A DNA stretch of 64,000 nucleotides. Source: Streptomyces eurythermus. GTDB lineage: Bacteria > Actinomycetota > Actinomycetes > Streptomycetales > Streptomycetaceae. The position numbers were made by a program, and so were the translations under genes. The DNA lies in assembly GCF_014649115.1 (NCBI RefSeq), contig NZ_BMSK01000003.1:124001-188000 (forward strand), written 5' to 3'. Shown here piece after piece: positions 59,849 to 64,000 of this stretch (within the stretch, counting starts at the first letter, position 1; each line of letters opens with the position of its first letter). Under the pieces are notes generated by a model. It did no database searches. It saw only the letters and a list, made by a program, of their open reading frames with translations, and was not told the DNA's origin.

Positions 59849-59944
59849 TTGGCGCTCCTCCCCGGCCGCCCCACGAACAGGTGCGGCCGCGCAGTACAAC
59901 GATAGGCACCACGCCCACGGAACGCCGGTTTTCAGCCGACTTGA

Positions 59945-60619
59945 TCAGTCCTCGTACGGCATTCCGACCCCCCACGCCTCCCACATCGCCCCCGCGAACG
60001 CCGCCGCGATCCGGTGCTCCCCGTTCGCGTTGGGATGGGTGCCGTCGTAGGTGTCGGTGTGGATGTCCCACTCCTCGGGCAGCGAGGCCAGCAGCAGCGG
60101 CGACCGTGCCTCGTCCAGGTCGGCGACCGTCTTGGCGAGCAGGGCGTTGAACCGGTCCACCTGCTCGGCGAAGGGCGCGTCCGACGCGGCCCGCACGTTG
60201 GGTATGACCGGCAGCAGCACCATCCGTATCCGCGGGCGGGCCTCCCGCGCGCTAGCGACGAACGCCCGTACGTTCTCGTCCGTCTGCTCGGCGTTGGTGT
60301 AGAAGCCCAGGTCGATCAGGCCGAGGGAGACCAGCAGCACGTCGGCCCGGTGCGCGCGCACCGCCTCGCCGATCAGCGGGGTCATGTGCAGCCAGCCCTC
60401 GCCCCAGCCCGCCAGATGGCCGCGCGGGAAGCCGGGTTCGGCGTAGGCGAGGGACGTCGGCTCGCCGGCTTGCTGGTCGTAGACCGTCTCGCGCGGGCCG
60501 ACGAAGGTGAACGGGCCGCCGTACGTCTCGCACAGGTGTCGCCACAACCGGTAACGCCACGTGTGTTCCCCCGCGCTCCCGATCGTCATGGAGTCGCCCA
60601 CGGGCATGAACCTAAGCAT
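59945..60619 (-). CDS. SGNH/GDSL-type hydrolase
   Basis: 224 residues. Block I is FMPVGDSMTIGSAGEHTWRYRL (catalytic Ser in GDS), block III SLGLIDLGFYTNAEQTDENV, and block V YDGTHPNANGEHRIA (catalytic Asp and His). In the oxyanion block the usual G-x-ND is L-x-DL. No signal peptide is visible in this frame, so it acts in the cytoplasm or uses an unusual export route. Likely a carbohydrate esterase or lipase. Start ATG at 60619; MPVGD at 60607 is possible. Divergent from the secreted propeller gene. Confidence 0.83.
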   Translation of the reverse strand: MLRFMPVGDSMTIGSAGEHTWRYRLWRHLCETYGGPFTFVGPRETVYDQQAGEPTSLAYAEPGFPRGHLAGWGEGWLHMTPLIGEAVRAHRADVLLVSLGLIDLGFYTNAEQTDENVRAFVASAREARPRIRMVLLPVIPNVRAASDAPFAEQVDRFNALLAKTVADLDEARSPLLLASLPEEWDIHTDTYDGTHPNANGEHRIAAAFAGAMWEAWGVGMPYED

Positions 60620-60717
60620 CGGCTCATCATGGACGATGGCCGGGGCCCGTGGACCGCCGGGGGGTGTGAGGCCGACCACCTCCCCCGGACCCCCTCCGGG
60701 GATGGCAGGCTTGGCTC

Positions 60718-61695
60718 ATGCGTCGATCGTTCGCCGTACTCGCCGGGGCGCTGCTCGCCGGTGCCTGCGCGCTGCCCGCCTCCGCCACCGGGACCGCCGA
60801 GGGCGCGGGGGACAAGGGGTTCACCATCAAGGACCCTCGGATAACCGAGTCCAGCGGGCTCGCCGCCTCCCGGCAGCACCCGGGCGTCTACTGGACGCAC
60901 AACGACAGCGACGACGGGCCGTACCTGTACGCCGTGGACAGCGCCACCGGCCGGACCGTCGCCCGCATCACCCTGCGCGGGATCGGTGCGCCGCGTGATG
61001 TCGAGGCCATCTCCATCGGGCCGGACAACCAGATCTACGTGGGCGACATCGGCGACAACTTCGGCGGGAAGTGGCCGTACGTCTGGATCTACAAGCTGCC
61101 CGAGCCGAAGCGGCTGACGGACCAGACGGTCACGGCCACGCAGTACGTGGTGAAGTACGCCGACGGTCCGCGCGACGCGGAGTCGCTGCTCGTCCACCCG
61201 AAGACCGGGCGCGTGTACATCGTCGACAAGAACGAGGAGGGCGGGCACCTGTACGAGGGGCCGGCCACCCTCTCCACGTCCGGTGCGAACGTCTTCCGCC
61301 AGGTCGCGCCCGTCGATCTGTGGGCGACCGACGCCGCGTTCTCCCCGGACGGCCGGCAGCTCGCGGTGCGCGGCTACTTCGGGGGCGTCTACTACGACTG
61401 GAACGACGGCCGGATCAAGCGGCGGGGGCGGCTGGACGTGCCGTTCCAGGGGCAGGGCGAGTCCGTGTCGTACTCCGCCGACGGTACGAAGCTGATGTAC
61501 GGCAGCGAGGGCGCGGACAGCTCCGTACAGGCGGCCGACGCGCCCGAACGGTCCGCTGCCAAGTCGCCGTCGGGGGAGGGGAGTTCCGACGGTTCGGGGG
61601 ACAAGGGCGGTACGCCGAGTCTGAAGGTGGGCGCCGTGATCCTGGCCGTCGGGGTGGCGGCGTTCCTGGGGCTGCGGCGGCTGCGGCGGAGCTGA
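60718..61695 (+). CDS. secreted propeller-like protein with C-terminal membrane anchor
   Basis: 325 residues. Sec signal peptide (MRRSFAVLAGALLAGACALPASA, cleavage near residue 24; the ACALP stretch is not a good lipobox). The mature domain has propeller-type repeats (ITESSGLAASRQHPGVYWTHNDSDDGPYLYAVDSATG, RDVEAISIGPDNQIYVGDIGDN, RDAESLLVHPKTGRVYIVDKN, TDAAFSPDGRQLAVRGYFGGVYYDW). A Ser/Gly/Lys-rich linker (about 270-300) leads to a last helix (KVGAVILAVGVAAFLGLRRLRRS), typical of proteins retained on the cell surface. Function unknown. Confidence 0.83.
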   Translation: MRRSFAVLAGALLAGACALPASATGTAEGAGDKGFTIKDPRITESSGLAASRQHPGVYWTHNDSDDGPYLYAVDSATGRTVARITLRGIGAPRDVEAISIGPDNQIYVGDIGDNFGGKWPYVWIYKLPEPKRLTDQTVTATQYVVKYADGPRDAESLLVHPKTGRVYIVDKNEEGGHLYEGPATLSTSGANVFRQVAPVDLWATDAAFSPDGRQLAVRGYFGGVYYDWNDGRIKRRGRLDVPFQGQGESVSYSADGTKLMYGSEGADSSVQAADAPERSAAKSPSGEGSSDGSGDKGGTPSLKVGAVILAVGVAAFLGLRRLRRS

Positions 61696-61865
61696 CCGGG
61701 CGAGCGGCGGCCGGACGGACGGCGGCCGGACGGACGGCGGTCGGGTGAGCGGTCGCCGGGGGTGCGGTCGCCGGGTGAGGCGCGGTCGGTCGGTGTGTAC
61801 CGAGGTGTGCCGCAGGTATTGACGTGCTCATGTTGATCTGGGTTTCCTGTGCGGTGCGCGGCGCT

Positions 61866-61879
61866 TGGGAGCGCTCCCA
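61866..61879. promoter_or_regulatory. CebR operator (perfect 14-bp palindrome) before the cellulase
   Basis: TGGGAGCGCTCCCA, identical to the known Streptomyces CebR consensus, 41 bp before the start codon. CebR is a LacI-family repressor released by cellobiose. Confidence 0.92.
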
Positions 61880-61889
61880 TTCCAAGTAG

Positions 61890-63464
<1,575 letters not shown>

Positions 63465-63466
63465 GA

Positions 63467-63498
63467 GAAGGGCGCCCGGCGAGCACCGGGCGCCCTTC
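63467..63498. terminator. hairpin terminator after the cellulase
   Basis: GAAGGGCGCCCGG / CCGGGCGCCCTTC, 13-bp perfect stem with a 6-base loop, directly after the stop; it lies in the convergent gap and may serve both sides. Confidence 0.87.
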
Positions 63499-63534
63499 GT
63501 CGTCGTAGGCGGGGAGTCGCTGCGGTCCGAGCGG

Positions 63535-64000
63535 TTACTTCACGCACCCGGGAGCCGGGAACGGGGTGGTGGACGCGGGGTGACCGCCACCCTCCATGTT
63601 GGTGCGGAGCTTCGGCGCCGCTCCCTTCGGGTCGACGATCTGGGCCAGGAACCCGGCGCTCTTGGGCAGCGACGGGTGGGCGCGGTTGACGACTCCGGCG
63701 AAGCGGGTGCCGTCGCCGGCGTCCTTGAAGAACGCCGACGGACCGCTCAGGCCGTTGCTCAGCACGGCGACGGTCCCGGCTCCGATGAAGCTCTCCGTGA
63801 TGACCGTGCAGCCCCGGGCGTCCGGGGTGCCGACCTTGGGGAGCGCGAAGGTGCGCGGGCCACCCTTGGCGCCCGTCACCCGGAGCGCGGGCTTGGCGCC
63901 CTTGGCGTCGGTCAGCCGCAGGGAGAGACCGCGCTGCGCGGCCGTGACGTGGCCGCGGTCGAGCTTGGCCAGGGTGCGGCCCATGTACGCGTCGCCCGAC
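63535..64000 (-). CDS. hypothetical protein, C-terminal part (continues past right edge)
   Basis: About 155 C-terminal residues are visible; the frame is open to the window end, upstream of an internal ATG at 63984 (SGDAYMGRTLAKLDRGH). Beta-rich, with two cysteines (DARGCTVIT, PAPGCVK at the very end) that could form a disulfide in a secreted protein. SLRLTDAKGAKPALRVTGAKGGPRTFALPKVGTP and LLSNGLSGPSAFFKDAGDGTRFAGVVNRAHP-like stretches do not match a family I know. Confidence 0.6.
   Translation of the reverse strand, partial: SGDAYMGRTLAKLDRGHVTAAQRGLSLRLTDAKGAKPALRVTGAKGGPRTFALPKVGTPDARGCTVITESFIGAGTVAVLSNGLSGPSAFFKDAGDGTRFAGVVNRAHPSLPKSAGFLAQIVDPKGAAPKLRTNMEGGGHPASTTPFPAPGCVK

Overview
This is a very GC-rich chromosome window from a Streptomyces species (third codon positions almost saturated with G/C, many GTG/TTG starts, SD sequences of the GGAGG type, GroEL2 ending in DMDF, futalosine menaquinone genes, Streptomyces-type repeats). 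From memory the order otsB/otsA, gpgS, thrC, csp, groEL2 ... mqnD/mqnB, DUF2771, MFS, DUF3027 resembles the conserved core of Streptomyces chromosomes (the SCO429x-433x neighbourhood of S. coelicolor); that is recall, not a computed alignment. No rRNA, tRNA, CRISPR array, integrase or intact insertion sequence was seen.

Layout. 1-9.3 kb: the end of a sugar ABC binding protein, a DUF3263 gene, trehalose phosphatase and synthase (otsB/otsA, convergent), glucosyl-3-phosphoglycerate synthase, then a SAM-I riboswitch driving thrC-cysO, a cold-shock gene and groEL2 behind two CIRCE-like operators. 9.3-11.0 kb: a non-coding block with a ~60-bp tandem array between two inverted ~135-bp repeats. 11.0-15.6 kb: a tightly overlapping four-gene minus-strand operon (nucleotide-sugar dehydrogenase, processive GT2 synthase, 52-aa membrane protein, polysaccharide deacetylase) that looks like an exopolysaccharide factory. 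15.8-18.3 kb: old yellow enzyme, a hypothetical gene, a methyltransferase. 18.3-19.3 kb: a second tandem array of ~15-bp subunits. 19.3-25.3 kb: murQ with its RpiR-type regulator, small conserved genes, a cutC homologue behind a DasR-like site.

25.4-36.6 kb: a HelD-like RNA polymerase helicase, GT87 transferase, XPB helicase, a large Helicase_C_3/WYL-type protein, a HAD phosphatase and small membrane proteins. 36.7-42.9 kb: second cold-shock-domain gene, menaquinone genes mqnB/mqnD, a DUF2771 lipoprotein, MFS exporter, DUF3027, GNAT, and an anti-sigma-like ATPase whose frame runs on without a stop. 43-48.4 kb: a sacsin/Hsp90-like ATPase and two tandem secreted paralogues that share a leader hairpin. 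48.4-54.8 kb: CtpE-like P-type ATPase, DUF2530, AzgA-type purine permease, MarR-MFS operon. 54.8-64 kb: GNAT, ThpR, aldo/keto reductase, CMD-family protein, Uma2, SGNH hydrolase, secreted propeller, a GH5-CBM2 cellulase behind a perfect CebR box, and a partial gene at the right edge.

General themes: stress and compatible solutes (trehalose, glucosylglycerate, GroEL, cold shock), amino-sugar and cell-wall recycling (murQ, RpiR, a DasR-like site), cell-surface polymers, and secreted degradation. Convergent gene pairs either overlap or sit less than 80 bp apart, except four gaps of ~290-1760 bp that are all filled with repeats; these repeat-filled gaps and the RNA-level control elements are the least explained parts of the window.
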